Below, in pieces: positions 43,228 to 51,566 of a DNA stretch of 64,000 bases (positions are counted from its first letter, which is position 1; every line of letters starts with the position of its first letter). The notes below the pieces were generated by a model. That model ran no database searches and was not told the DNA's origin. It saw only the letters and a program-made list of their open reading frames with translations. Origin of the DNA: Constantimarinum furrinae (GTDB lineage: Bacteria; Bacteroidota; Bacteroidia; Flavobacteriales; Flavobacteriaceae); the NCBI RefSeq assembly GCF_014295415.1, contig NZ_CP052909.1:1116001-1180000 (forward strand), given 5' to 3'. The position numbers and the translations under genes are program-made.

Positions 43228-45132
43228 TTATTTTTTGGAGGCATCAATTATTTCCTGAACCACTTCAGGATTTAGCAAGGTAGATATATCTCCCAGATCT
43301 TCGGTTTCCCCGCAGGCGATCTTCCGAAGAATACGTCGCATGATCTTCCCGGAACGGGTTTTAGGTAATCCCTCACTAAACTGGATCTTATCGAGTTTTG
43401 CAATGGGGCCGATCTCTTTGGTGATTAGAGCATTGATCTCCGATTTTAATTTTTCTTCTGAAGTGGCGGTTTCCTTTAAAGTTACAAAACCGTAGAGCGC
43501 GGTACCTTTTATGGCATGGGGGAATCCCACGATCGCACTTTCGGCAACCAGAGGATGTTCATTGATCGCATCTTCAATGGGAGCCGTTCCCAGATTATGT
43601 CCCGAAACGATGATCACATCATCTACTCTTCCTGTGATCCTGTAATTGCCTTCTTCATCCCTAAGGGCACCGTCGCCGGTGAAGTACATATTTTCAAAAG
43701 CCGAAAAATACGTGTCCTTATACCGTTTATGATCGCCCCAGATAGTCCGAGCCATTCCGGGCCATGGAAATTTAATACACAGTCTGCCACTTGCCGGATC
43801 ACCTGCTATTTCTTTTCCGTTTTCGTCCATAAGGGCAGGTTGAACACCCGGAAGTGGCAAGGTAGCAAAGGTAGGTTTGGTATCAATGATCCCGGGCAAT
43901 GCACTTATCATGATACCACCGGTCTCGGTTTGCCACCAGGTATCTACGATGGGACATTTGTTTTTGCCAATCTTATCATCATACCAATGCCAGGCTTCTT
44001 CATTTATTGGTTCGCCCACACTCCCCAGGACCTTGAGAGAGGAAAGGTTGTAGTCGTCAATATTGACCAAACGTTCTTTTGCCAATGCCCGAATTGCTGT
44101 AGGTGCAGTATAAAACTGTGTCACTTTATGTTTTTCAACGATCTCCCAGAATCTTCCGAAATCTGGATACGAAGGGACACCTTCGAACATGAGGGTAGTA
44201 GCTCCATTGGCCAACGGACCGTAAACAATATAGCTGTGACCGGTGATCCAACCTATATCTGCGGTACACCAATAGACATCGTTCTCGTTATATTGGAATA
44301 CATTTTTAAAGGTAAATGCAGTATATACCATATATCCCGCTGTAGTGTGAACCATCCCTTTGGGTTTGCCTGTGGAACCTGAGGTGTAAAGGATAAAAAG
44401 CGGATCTTCGGCATTCATGGTTTCTGCAGAGCAATCCTCGTTGGCGTTATCCAGAAGCGGTTGTAGCCACAGATCTCTACCTTGTTGTAATTGAATGTTG
44501 GAGTTAATTCGTTTCGCTACAAGGACGGTTGTCACTCCGGGACAAGATTTCAAAGCCTCATCGACGATTCCTTTAAGCGCTATAGTTTTATTTCCACGAA
44601 AGGAACCGTCGGCAGTGATCACCATTTTACAATCGGAGTCCGCTATGCGTGTGGCCAGCGCGTTACTTGAAAATCCCGCGAAAACAACACTATGTACAGC
44701 ACCAATTCGGGCGCACGCCAAGACTGAAACGGCAAGCTCTGGGATCATAGGCAGATAGATACATACCCGGTCGCCTTTTTTAATTCCTTGTGTTCTTAAT
44801 ACGTTTGCAAATGCACATACCCGTTTGTGTAACTGAGCATAGGAAATATGTTCAGCTTCTTCGGAAGGGTCATTAGGTTCAAACAGTATAGCGGTCTTAT
44901 CTGCTCTGGTATTGAGATGCCGGTCCAGACAATTTTCGGTGATGTTGAGTTGAGCCCCTTCAAACCATTTTATTTCAGGTGTACTGAAATCCCAGTGTAG
45001 AACACTTTTCCAGGGTTTTTTCCATTGGAAGTGGTTCTCGGCTATAGCTGTCCAAAACGATTCGGGGTCACGAACCGAATCCTCATAGGCTTTTCGATAC
45101 TCACTCTTATTGGTACAATGGTAGTTACTCAT
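43228..45132 (-). CDS. acs: Acetyl-coenzyme A synthetase
   Basis: A 634-aa AMP-forming enzyme that makes acetyl-CoA from acetate. The N-terminal ACAS region (YRKAYEDSVRDPESFWTAIAENHFQW) and the AMP-binding motif YTSGSTGKPKG are present, with WWQTETGG and the C-terminal PKTRSGKIMRR carrying K596, the conserved acetylation-controlled lysine. Full-length. Its start overlaps the upstream lipoprotein gene by 8 bp, an unusual pairing for acs. Confidence 0.95.
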   Translation of the reverse strand: MSNYHCTNKSEYRKAYEDSVRDPESFWTAIAENHFQWKKPWKSVLHWDFSTPEIKWFEGAQLNITENCLDRHLNTRADKTAILFEPNDPSEEAEHISYAQLHKRVCAFANVLRTQGIKKGDRVCIYLPMIPELAVSVLACARIGAVHSVVFAGFSSNALATRIADSDCKMVITADGSFRGNKTIALKGIVDEALKSCPGVTTVLVAKRINSNIQLQQGRDLWLQPLLDNANEDCSAETMNAEDPLFILYTSGSTGKPKGMVHTTAGYMVYTAFTFKNVFQYNENDVYWCTADIGWITGHSYIVYGPLANGATTLMFEGVPSYPDFGRFWEIVEKHKVTQFYTAPTAIRALAKERLVNIDDYNLSSLKVLGSVGEPINEEAWHWYDDKIGKNKCPIVDTWWQTETGGIMISALPGIIDTKPTFATLPLPGVQPALMDENGKEIAGDPASGRLCIKFPWPGMARTIWGDHKRYKDTYFSAFENMYFTGDGALRDEEGNYRITGRVDDVIIVSGHNLGTAPIEDAINEHPLVAESAIVGFPHAIKGTALYGFVTLKETATSEEKLKSEINALITKEIGPIAKLDKIQFSEGLPKTRSGKIMRRILRKIACGETEDLGDISTLLNPEVVQEIIDASKK

Positions 45133-45826
45133 CTTCGGTAGAAATTGATCTTATTTCCCGGGTTTGAATGCTTACCACAAAACCATCTTCCAATACCTGC
45201 CGTTCTACCCATTCTCCATTTTCATCATAGGCGGTATAACGATAAACCGTTGCATGGTGAATTCCCGTATTGGGGTCTATATAAACATAACCCACTTCCT
45301 TTCCATCATTGTCGAGGTTATATTCGAAATTCCAGACAAAATTATCTTCAATATAATAACCGTCCTTACGTAAACGACCCTCATTTTCGTACAGCATGGC
45401 TCCGTCAAAAAGTAGGGTATCGGTATTTTTGTCGAAGGCTTCATACGCAATTTCCCTACCTTTATCGTCTAATTCGTATTTGAAATACATAGTGTTTATA
45501 CCACCTCTGTAATAATCGGCGCCTGTCTTTTTACCCGATTCATCGTAACGGAAGACATTTTCCGAAAGCAACTCACCCTCATTGCTGTAATTCTTTACAC
45601 TTAATTTTTTCCCATCGGTATCAATGACTTCAGATTGCATCAGATTGAGCGTATCTTTCTTTACGGCTCCGTTTAATTCCATAACCGAATAGGTTTTCGT
45701 AATATATTCGGTGATAGAATCATGCTGAAATGCGGCTTTGACAGGTACAGTTTCTTTTGATTTTGAATTGCAGGAGTTCAAAATAATTCCGAAGAGAAAA
45801 ATCAGGCTGAAGGATCTAAAAGACAT
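45125..45826 (-). CDS. Lipoprotein with YwqK/RHS-like short repeats
   Basis: A 233-aa lipoprotein with lipobox ILNSC at about residue 19, followed by NSKSKETV. The mature part has repeated strand-turn units (NEGELLSENVFRYDESGKKTGADYYRGG, LDDKGREIAYEAFDK, LDNDGKEVGYVYIDP) like the MORN-type YwqK or RHS repeats. Function unknown. It precedes acs with an 8-bp overlap on the same strand, which suggests cotranscription. Confidence 0.75.
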   Translation of the reverse strand: MSFRSFSLIFLFGIILNSCNSKSKETVPVKAAFQHDSITEYITKTYSVMELNGAVKKDTLNLMQSEVIDTDGKKLSVKNYSNEGELLSENVFRYDESGKKTGADYYRGGINTMYFKYELDDKGREIAYEAFDKNTDTLLFDGAMLYENEGRLRKDGYYIEDNFVWNFEYNLDNDGKEVGYVYIDPNTGIHHATVYRYTAYDENGEWVERQVLEDGFVVSIQTREIRSISTEDE

Positions 45827-45917
45827 TGAAAGTTTTTTTAAAGATATGAATTCGTGAAAGTGTTTACAATAGGAAAACCAAATTAGATTTTTATCCGAAG
45901 ACTTCCAAGATAAAACC

Positions 45918-46547
45918 TCATGACCTAATGATCATTTTTATAGTAATTTCAACTTGCTTATCCACCAAAGTTTTTTCCAGCCAACTTCCTGTATAGCCAA
46001 TATTATAATCAAATCGGTTAATTGAGAATATACCCGAAAAGGTTCCTTCATGTAAGATCGCAGTAAACTGTATACTGCGAGTAACATCTTTAATAGTAAG
46101 GTCACCTTCAATGTTTAGCATCCCATTCGCTGTAGAAAGTACATTAGTTATTTCAAAGATCGCAATGGGATATTTGGGAGAATTAAAGAAATCGGGTCCT
46201 TTTAAATGATCTTCCAGCCTTTTTTTAGGAACAGGTTCGTGCTTAGGGATATCTGTAACTTCAATGGTGTGCATGGCTACTATGAATTTACCTCCCGTGA
46301 TATGTTTTCCATCGGAAAGAAAGAATCCATCTTTAAGCAGAATACGTCCTTGGTGCTGTCCGGCTCCTCTCATTTTGGTTCCTTTCCATAAAACTTCTGA
46401 AGCAACAAGATCCACAAACAACGTATCACTTTTTGCTGTAGGGGTAAATTCGTCATGGGAAAATGCCTGGGATAGTATGTTGGGATCACTTGTGTTTTTG
46501 CATGATATTAAACACAGCATCAGTAGCAGGTAGAAACTCTTATTCAT
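45918..46547 (-). CDS. YceI-family lipoprotein
   Basis: A 209-aa lipoprotein with lipobox LISC at residues 13-16. The YceI beta-barrel lipocalin-like domain spans about 40-205 (SEVLWKGTKM, GKFIVAMHTIEVTDIP, HLKGPDFFNSPKYPIAIFEI, NIEGDLTIKDVTRSIQF). YceI proteins bind polyisoprenoids such as ubiquinone precursors in the periplasm. The start overlaps the stop of the dioxygenase gene by 8 bp, so the two form an operon. Confidence 0.9.
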   Translation of the reverse strand: MNKSFYLLLMLCLISCKNTSDPNILSQAFSHDEFTPTAKSDTLFVDLVASEVLWKGTKMRGAGQHQGRILLKDGFFLSDGKHITGGKFIVAMHTIEVTDIPKHEPVPKKRLEDHLKGPDFFNSPKYPIAIFEITNVLSTANGMLNIEGDLTIKDVTRSIQFTAILHEGTFSGIFSINRFDYNIGYTGSWLEKTLVDKQVEITIKMIIRS

Positions 46548-47190
46548 AATTTGGAATGTTTTTACCCAAAATGATATCCCTTGTGCCTGTTCTTAACGAT
46601 CCTTCCTGTTTCAGATCCAATAATCCCGAACTACCTCCTCTTGGTGCGAGCGTATCTGTTTCATTTTTTGTTAGCAACGGATCTCCCGCAAAATGGCTGC
46701 TGCCTATCCAGTAATATGTACCATTGGGCTCAAGAATAGTAAAATGAATATGTGCTGGTTCAGTCCTGCTGGGATAAGCGGCAGGTACAAAGGTGTAAAA
46801 ACTATATCGTCCGTTGCTGTCGGTTTTAACCCATGCGCGAAGGTAACCATGTCTTTTTGCCCATCCTTTTTCACCCCCACGGGTTGGATAAATACCTTCA
46901 TTATTGGTGTGATGAACGTAGATAATAACACCCGATGCCGGTGTTTTTCCGTCTTGTTGATATACGGTGCCTTGTACTTTTATTTTGTCTTTCGCTTGTT
47001 TAAAATCGGGTAATGTGTCTGTAGAATAGATTCTCTTTGGGTGTTCCAAGACGGCCTCACAACCTTCGCAAGGTCCTCCAACAAGACGAAATTTTTGGGA
47101 ATCCATCGAACTAGTACTCTGACTATTACAAGATGAGGGTACTATCACTAGGAGATAGATAAAAATAAATTGATAAAATTTAATGTCCAT
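46540..47190 (-). CDS. Extracytoplasmic intradiol ring-cleavage dioxygenase-like protein
   Basis: A 216-aa protein with an N-terminal signal ending SSC (C21; the -3 position is Pro, so the lipobox is imperfect). The intradiol dioxygenase fold (protocatechuate 3,4-dioxygenase type) has all four Fe(III) ligands by alignment: Y101 (GIYPTR), Y139 (AAYPSR), H147 and H149 (PAHIHF). An additional CEGC motif lies at 41-44. Cytoplasmic members cleave catechols; the signal places this one outside the cytoplasm, where its substrate is unknown. Coupled to the YceI gene. A -7 candidate, TACTTTTA on the minus strand, is at 47207-47214. Confidence 0.85.
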   Translation of the reverse strand: MDIKFYQFIFIYLLVIVPSSCNSQSTSSMDSQKFRLVGGPCEGCEAVLEHPKRIYSTDTLPDFKQAKDKIKVQGTVYQQDGKTPASGVIIYVHHTNNEGIYPTRGGEKGWAKRHGYLRAWVKTDSNGRYSFYTFVPAAYPSRTEPAHIHFTILEPNGTYYWIGSSHFAGDPLLTKNETDTLAPRGGSSGLLDLKQEGSLRTGTRDIILGKNIPNYE

Positions 47191-47278
47191 AGCAATGATA
47201 TTTTTTTAAAAGTACGGACTCTGAGGTCTTAATGCTACAATTTTGTGGTAAGCTGAGTGCCTGAATGTCTAAGATGAG

Positions 47279-48052
47279 TTAGCTGAAAACGGATTTAAAC
47301 TGCTTGCTGTAATTACGGCTTAGCCGAAGCACTGTTCCGTTATTAAGGACAACGTCGTAATCTCCGTTATGTCGAGACCGGTAAGACGTTACGAATCCAA
47401 TGTTGACTATGGTGCTTTTGTGAATTCGGATAAATTGGTCTGATGCTTTTTCCAGCATAAACGCCTTTAATGAGCTGTTGTATAGATAGGTATTCTTACT
47501 GGTGACCAGAGCGATGTAGGGCGTTTCAGACCGTATGTACAGGATGGACCCGATGTCAACTAGAAATTTTCTGTTTCGGTGGGTTACCATTATTTTTTCT
47601 GAAGGCAGTTTATGTTTTGTTTCAACAGGAATGGGTTTTCTTTTCTGAAAAATTAAAATAGCCATACCATAGATCAGTAAACAGGAAACACCATGATCCA
47701 GTGCAGTATCTGAAATCAACCATAAAAATTTGAAGGTGTGAGCAAAAAAGAGCAGGGATATACTGAAGACCCATATGGAGAAAAGCACAATATGAGAAAT
47801 ACTTAAAAGGGTAATGATTATAATCTTATTCTGTTTTGCAAAACTAGTCACAAAGGGTTTCAGCCAAATAAGTATGGGAATAAACAGAAGCCAGAATGTT
47901 TCAAAAAGGATGGATTCAGAAAGGTAAAAACTATAGTCCTTTATCTCAGCAAGCAGGAGGTCCTTTCCCACTGCTGTAATTAAAATGGTTGCTGCGAAAA
48001 GTACTAGCAGCTTTTCTTTTTTAAGCTTGATTTCGAAAAATGGGGATACCAT
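47279..48052 (-). CDS. Membrane-anchored LytTR transcription regulator
   Basis: A 257-aa protein with four predicted membrane segments in the first 140 residues (LLVLFAATILITAVG, LFETFWLLFIPILIWL, IITLLSISHIVLFSIWVF, LFFAHTFKFLWLIS) and a LytTR DNA-binding domain in the last 100 (GSILYIRSETPYIALVT, FIRIHKSTIVNIGFV, LRLSRNYSKQFKSVF). It has no receiver domain, so it is not phosphorylated by a kinase in the usual way; membrane signals or a partner may control it. It follows the TPR protein by 75 bp, a gap with a 16-bp palindrome. Confidence 0.9.
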   Translation of the reverse strand: MVSPFFEIKLKKEKLLVLFAATILITAVGKDLLLAEIKDYSFYLSESILFETFWLLFIPILIWLKPFVTSFAKQNKIIIITLLSISHIVLFSIWVFSISLLFFAHTFKFLWLISDTALDHGVSCLLIYGMAILIFQKRKPIPVETKHKLPSEKIMVTHRNRKFLVDIGSILYIRSETPYIALVTSKNTYLYNSSLKAFMLEKASDQFIRIHKSTIVNIGFVTSYRSRHNGDYDVVLNNGTVLRLSRNYSKQFKSVFS

Positions 48053-48079
48053 ACCTTTTTATTGCAATTGTCCTTCCCA

Positions 48080-48087
48080 TAAAAATA
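48080..48087 (-). promoter_or_regulatory. -7 candidate for the membrane LytTR gene
   Basis: TATTTTTA on the minus strand fits TAnnTTTG at seven of eight positions, 28 bp before the start. The palindrome at 48113-48128 is about 30 bp upstream of it. Confidence 0.35.
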
Positions 48088-48112
48088 GTGAATTCATTCG
48101 GGACATGAGGTC

Positions 48113-48128
48113 ATATCCTATAGGATAT
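48113..48128. promoter_or_regulatory. 16-bp perfect palindrome
   Basis: ATATCCTATAGGATAT is perfectly self-complementary and ends on the first base of the TPR gene stop codon. No T run follows, so a binding site is more likely than a terminator. Confidence 0.45.
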
Positions 48129-49894
48129 TAGGCTGCGTTGAGGTGAAGCACCAGGGTTTTTGGGATCTTCATCCTTTTGAGGATGCCCTTAAATCGCTCT
48201 TCATCCTTGATATTGGACATATACGGATCACTTTGCATTTGAAAATACATATCATAATCGCTAACATTCAGCGCCTTTTCCAAATAATGGAAGGCTCTTT
48301 CCTTGTTGCCGGCGACCGCATACATTTGAGCCAAGAGATAGGGTTGGTCATCCTCAAAAATCTCTTTTTGCCCTTCTATCTCTAAGGCCGCATTTTCTAA
48401 GTTGAGTACAAGTGAAACCATTATGCTGCTGTATGTTTTAGAAAACGCGTCTTCTTCTTGTTCGATTTCTATTATGGCTTCGTCCTTACATCCAAGCCAT
48501 GCAAGGATTTCGCCGCGTAATCCGTGATCTCCGTTTCCGAAGGGTTGATAGACCAAATAGGTGTCCAGTGATTCTAAGGCTTCCTGAAAGTTACTTTGAA
48601 AGAAATAGTAGATTGAGAGCAAACGATAATTACTGGGATCCAACGGATCAATTCTTTGAGCTTTTTTAAGGATTTCTATTCGGTCTTCTAAAGCAATGGA
48701 GGGGTAGGTCGATACATTTCTTAGAACAACACTGTTTTCAGCATTTAGTGATAACGCCTTTTGAAAATTTGAATAAGCAGCGGGAAAGTTTGAATTGATC
48801 ACATTAAAACGACCAAGCCATGCGTAGGCTTCGGCATATTCGGGATCCAGCGTGACTGCTTTTTGGGCTGCTCTTTGGGATTCTGCCAGCGCATTTAAGT
48901 TGTTGGAATAAACCCTATCCTGAAAATGAAGCTTGCTTTTAAGCAACCAGGCAGGCGCATAGGCAGAATCTATAGCCAGAGATTGATCGATCAAGGTCAA
49001 TCCGGTCTCTGCGCCTTCTTTGGTATACCGAAGGGCTAAGCTTTTGGCCTGAAGATAGGCAGTATATGCCTTCACATCGGTCTTTTCAATTTTCTCACCT
49101 AACAGACTGGCCTGAAGTTTATAGGTCACCTCTTTGGCTATTTCATCCTGTATTGCGAACACATCGGCCATTTTTCGGCTATAGGTTTCCGACCAAAGAT
49201 GAACACCATCGCTGGCGCGAATAAGTTGAACCGTGATCCTAAGATTGCTGTCGGCTCTTCTCACACTGCCTTCCAAGATGTAATTTGCATTCAATTGCTC
49301 TCCTATAGTTTTAATGTCCATATTTTTTCCTTTAAACGAAAAGGAAGAAGTTCGACTTATCACCCGAAGCTCATTGTTTTTAGATAAGTAGTTGAGGATT
49401 TCTTCACTTATTCCGTCCGAAAAATATTCGTTGTCTTTTGCCGGACTCAGATCTAAAAATGCGAGTACGGCTACCGATTTTTCGACGGCTGCATTGGAAT
49501 ACCCTGCTTCTATATTTTTGGAAATACCGTCGGTAGGACGCATTTTGGCGTAGATCACCAGAGAAATGATCACAAAAAGCAAGCTGAAGGTCCACAAGAT
49601 GATATAATTTGCCTTCGAAGCTTTTGCCACCGATCCGGTCTCCGGGTTTTCCGGGAGTCGGCGTAAGCGAATTCCTGTTGCTCCAATGTCGAAATGCCAG
49701 GAGAGCACTAACCAAACGCCAAGACCAACAATTAACATGATGACTACAAATTGCAGCCAAAATTGCGATACGTTAAAAATGGTAAAAAGGATAGTGGCTA
49801 CCTGAATAGTGACCCAGCTAAAGATCACATATGCCAAGGCAGCTTTAAGGACATTGCGGCTTTTTAAGTCTCTGAAAAAAGAAACCCACCCCAT
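48128..49894 (-). CDS. Membrane protein with TolB-like and TPR domains
   Basis: A 588-aa protein. The N-terminus MGWVSFFRDLKSRNVLKAALAYVIFSW with two membrane segments (about 15-38 and 45-65), a third at about 95-115, then a TolB N-terminal-like/FlgO-like domain (about 140-260: VAVLAFLDLS, FSDGISEEILNYLSK, LNANYILEGSVRRADSNLRITVQLI) and TPR repeats to the end. The layout is common in proteins related to adenylate cyclase-type regulators, but no cyclase or DNA-binding domain is present. It precedes the membrane LytTR gene, hinting at a signalling pair; this is inference. Confidence 0.82.
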   Translation of the reverse strand: MGWVSFFRDLKSRNVLKAALAYVIFSWVTIQVATILFTIFNVSQFWLQFVVIMLIVGLGVWLVLSWHFDIGATGIRLRRLPENPETGSVAKASKANYIILWTFSLLFVIISLVIYAKMRPTDGISKNIEAGYSNAAVEKSVAVLAFLDLSPAKDNEYFSDGISEEILNYLSKNNELRVISRTSSFSFKGKNMDIKTIGEQLNANYILEGSVRRADSNLRITVQLIRASDGVHLWSETYSRKMADVFAIQDEIAKEVTYKLQASLLGEKIEKTDVKAYTAYLQAKSLALRYTKEGAETGLTLIDQSLAIDSAYAPAWLLKSKLHFQDRVYSNNLNALAESQRAAQKAVTLDPEYAEAYAWLGRFNVINSNFPAAYSNFQKALSLNAENSVVLRNVSTYPSIALEDRIEILKKAQRIDPLDPSNYRLLSIYYFFQSNFQEALESLDTYLVYQPFGNGDHGLRGEILAWLGCKDEAIIEIEQEEDAFSKTYSSIMVSLVLNLENAALEIEGQKEIFEDDQPYLLAQMYAVAGNKERAFHYLEKALNVSDYDMYFQMQSDPYMSNIKDEERFKGILKRMKIPKTLVLHLNAA

Positions 49895-50075
49895 GATACC
49901 TCACCAAAGCGAAATTTTTATATCCGAAGATATGGTTCGTGGTGCACAAATAAAATTACGTCAAATTTTCTTAAGTTGATCTCCGGAGATTAAAAATAAT
50001 TGCGTTCCTTCCGCGGCAACTATGCTGCAAATGATTGCAGGACAGGGGTTTGCTTTTTGCACCCTAAGTTCGCAA

Positions 50076-50456
50076 CTATTCTTTTGCAGCTACAAGAGAT
50101 GTAAACCCTCCATAAACCATTCTACCGGCATCAAAGATCAATTTGTCTGAATTGATCAAAGGCGCAACCAACGCTGCCATTCGTGGATCTTCCGGGACTT
50201 TTTTGTTGGCTAAGTCGCGAATTTCCTTTGACGGAAAAAGAACCCAGCCAAATACAATGTCTTCGTCCTCTTGTGCTTCTATGGCATCGGTAAATGACGT
50301 TGTGCCTTCCAAGAAAAGATCATCACCAACGAATTCAAAATACGCAAGTGCCCCATATTCTTTCCATATTTCAGCTATTTTTTCGGCAGCTTTTTTGTAT
50401 TCCTCCAAATAAATTCGAGGGATGGGAACAACGAAGCCATCTATGTAGTTTGTCAT
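50076..50456 (-). CDS. DUF1428 family protein
   Basis: A 126-aa ferredoxin-like protein of the DUF1428/YbaA family: MTNYIDGFVVPIPRIYLEEYKKAAEKIAEIW, FPSKEIRDLANKKVPEDPRMA and the final RMVYGGFTSLV are family hallmarks. The function is unknown. It sits at the edge of the accessory region; the non-coding element at 50486-50730 lies just upstream of its start. Confidence 0.9.
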   Translation of the reverse strand: MTNYIDGFVVPIPRIYLEEYKKAAEKIAEIWKEYGALAYFEFVGDDLFLEGTTSFTDAIEAQEDEDIVFGWVLFPSKEIRDLANKKVPEDPRMAALVAPLINSDKLIFDAGRMVYGGFTSLVAAKE

Positions 50457-50485
50457 ATGCTTACTTTTTGGATTGTCATCATTTT

Positions 50486-50730
50486 GTTGCGCTTAGGGTT
50501 TCGTCTAATCCTCGTGAGTCCGTTTAGCGGATGGATCACCGTGTCAAAAAATTTGCGGGAGCAAAGCTTGCAAACCCTGAGCTAAATCGCAGCCTACTTC
50601 AGAGCGTGCGTTTCGGAGCCAGGACCAAACTGCCAACGCGATCTTGTCAGATTCTAAGATAGGTGTTTTTGATGAAATGCGTGGTTTTAGTAGGATTTTC
50701 AACACTGCAGAAATAGCCGATGTTACGCAC
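50486..50730 (+). repeat. Non-coding element E1
   Basis: About 245 bp, opening GTTGCGCTTAGGGTTTCGTC and closing ATAGCCGATGTTACGCAC. It shares collinear blocks with the element at 51567-51703: GGTTTCGTnTAA at the left, ACCGTGT followed closely by ATTTG inside, and ATAGCCGnTGTTA at the right. The spacing between blocks differs. Confidence 0.6.
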
Positions 50731-50840
50731 TTTCTAATTTGCACGCACTTCTATCCTTTTGCTCTATCAATTCTTGATTTTTTAAGACATCTTTAATTTC
50801 TCCAATATATTGCTAAACAACAAAAAGCATAGTTACTTTG

Positions 50841-50868
50841 ATAAATGTAAATAAAACTTGTCATTTAT
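50841..50868. promoter_or_regulatory. Inverted ATAAATG repeat overlapping the -33 box
   Basis: ATAAATG (50841-50847) and CATTTAT (50862-50868) form an inverted pair whose centre-to-centre distance is 21 bp. It brackets the -33 TTG at 50858-50860, a typical repressor position. Confidence 0.4.
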
Positions 50869-50887
50869 AAAAATTATATTAAATTTG
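50858..50887 (+). promoter_or_regulatory. Promoter of the membrane-protein/Xre operon
   Basis: TTG (50858-50860), 19 bp, TAAATTTG (50880-50887): a full Bacteroidota promoter with consensus spacing, 40 bp before the ATG at 50928. Direct repeats TTACAAAT at 50901 and 50922, 21 bp apart, follow; the second overlaps the start codon. Confidence 0.65.
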
Positions 50888-50927
50888 TGTAAAATAAACC
50901 TTACAAATAAACAAATACACTTTACAA

Positions 50928-51335
50928 ATGAAAAATAAGAACGTAAGCAAACAATTGAAAAAAGCCACTATTAATCTGGCGTTGTGGTCGCTTTTGTGGT
51001 TAATGTCTCTGGCATTGGCAACCTTTGGGCCAAAGTTTATCTGGCAACAGGACACCACTTGGAGTATTATCGCAATTGCAATTAATATGACTATTGGTTC
51101 AGGATTGATCTTGGCACACATCAAACACTTGGCTGCACTTGATGAACTTCAAAAGAAAATTCAATTGGATGCCATGGCAGTTGCTTTGGGTGTTGGAATC
51201 GTGGGAGGACTGAGTTATTCAGTAATGGACATAGCTAATGTCATTTCGGGTGATGCGGAAATTGCCTTTCTGGTGATGTTAATCGGTATCACTTATATTA
51301 TAGCAATAGTCATTGGAAAAAAGCGCTATATATGA
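50928..51335 (+). CDS. Four-segment membrane protein paired with Xre regulator
   Basis: A 135-aa protein with four predicted membrane helices (about 18-35, 47-65, 82-100 and 110-128) and short basic ends (MKNKNVSKQLKKAT, GKKRYI). No known domain. The stop overlaps the Xre start by four bases (ATGA), so the two are coupled; membrane protein plus small Xre is a common arrangement in which the regulator controls the pair. Lies between two copies of the non-coding element, so probably acquired. Confidence 0.85.
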   Translation: MKNKNVSKQLKKATINLALWSLLWLMSLALATFGPKFIWQQDTTWSIIAIAINMTIGSGLILAHIKHLAALDELQKKIQLDAMAVALGVGIVGGLSYSVMDIANVISGDAEIAFLVMLIGITYIIAIVIGKKRYI

Positions 51336-51532
51336 AAAATAAATTAAAAGTACTTCGCGCAGAAAGAGATATGACGCAAGCCGATCTTGCTGATTTATTG
51401 TCGGTTTCGCGCCAAACTATTAATGCCATTGAGAAGGGCAAGTTTGATCCAAGTTTACCATTAGCGTTTAAAATGTCGAATTTATTTCAATTATCCATTG
51501 AAGCAATTTTCGAATACGATGATAGGACATAA
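51332..51532 (+). CDS. Small Xre-family HTH regulator
   Basis: A 66-aa single-domain regulator. MKNKLKVLRAERDMTQADLADLLSVSRQTINAIEKGKFDPSL is a complete helix-turn-helix of the YozG/Xre type; TLxLAFKMSNLFQLSIEAIFE-like residues finish the domain. It probably represses its own operon through the repeats at 50841-50868 or 50901-50929. Translationally coupled to the membrane protein. Confidence 0.93.
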   Translation: MKNKLKVLRAERDMTQADLADLLSVSRQTINAIEKGKFDPSLPLAFKMSNLFQLSIEAIFEYDDRT

Positions 51533-51566
51533 TTCCAAATAAACGGGCTTTTAGTCTTCAATTTCA

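Larger units (their letters stand above)
50457..50927. other. 471-bp gap holding a repeat element and a promoter
   Basis: No convincing gene. About 50486-50730 is non-coding element E1; from about 50830 the sequence becomes very AT-rich and carries the promoter and possible operators of the membrane-protein/Xre pair. Short open frames inside E1 (for example 50544-50744 on the minus strand) have no start context and are ignored. Confidence 0.7.

Noticed and set aside
43516-44382. A 288-aa open frame antisense to acs
   Set aside because: It mirrors a strongly conserved acs reading frame and has no domain or start context.
50544-50744. A 66-aa minus-strand frame in the DUF1428-Xre gap
   Set aside because: It lies inside non-coding element E1, lacks start context, and is not kept in E2.
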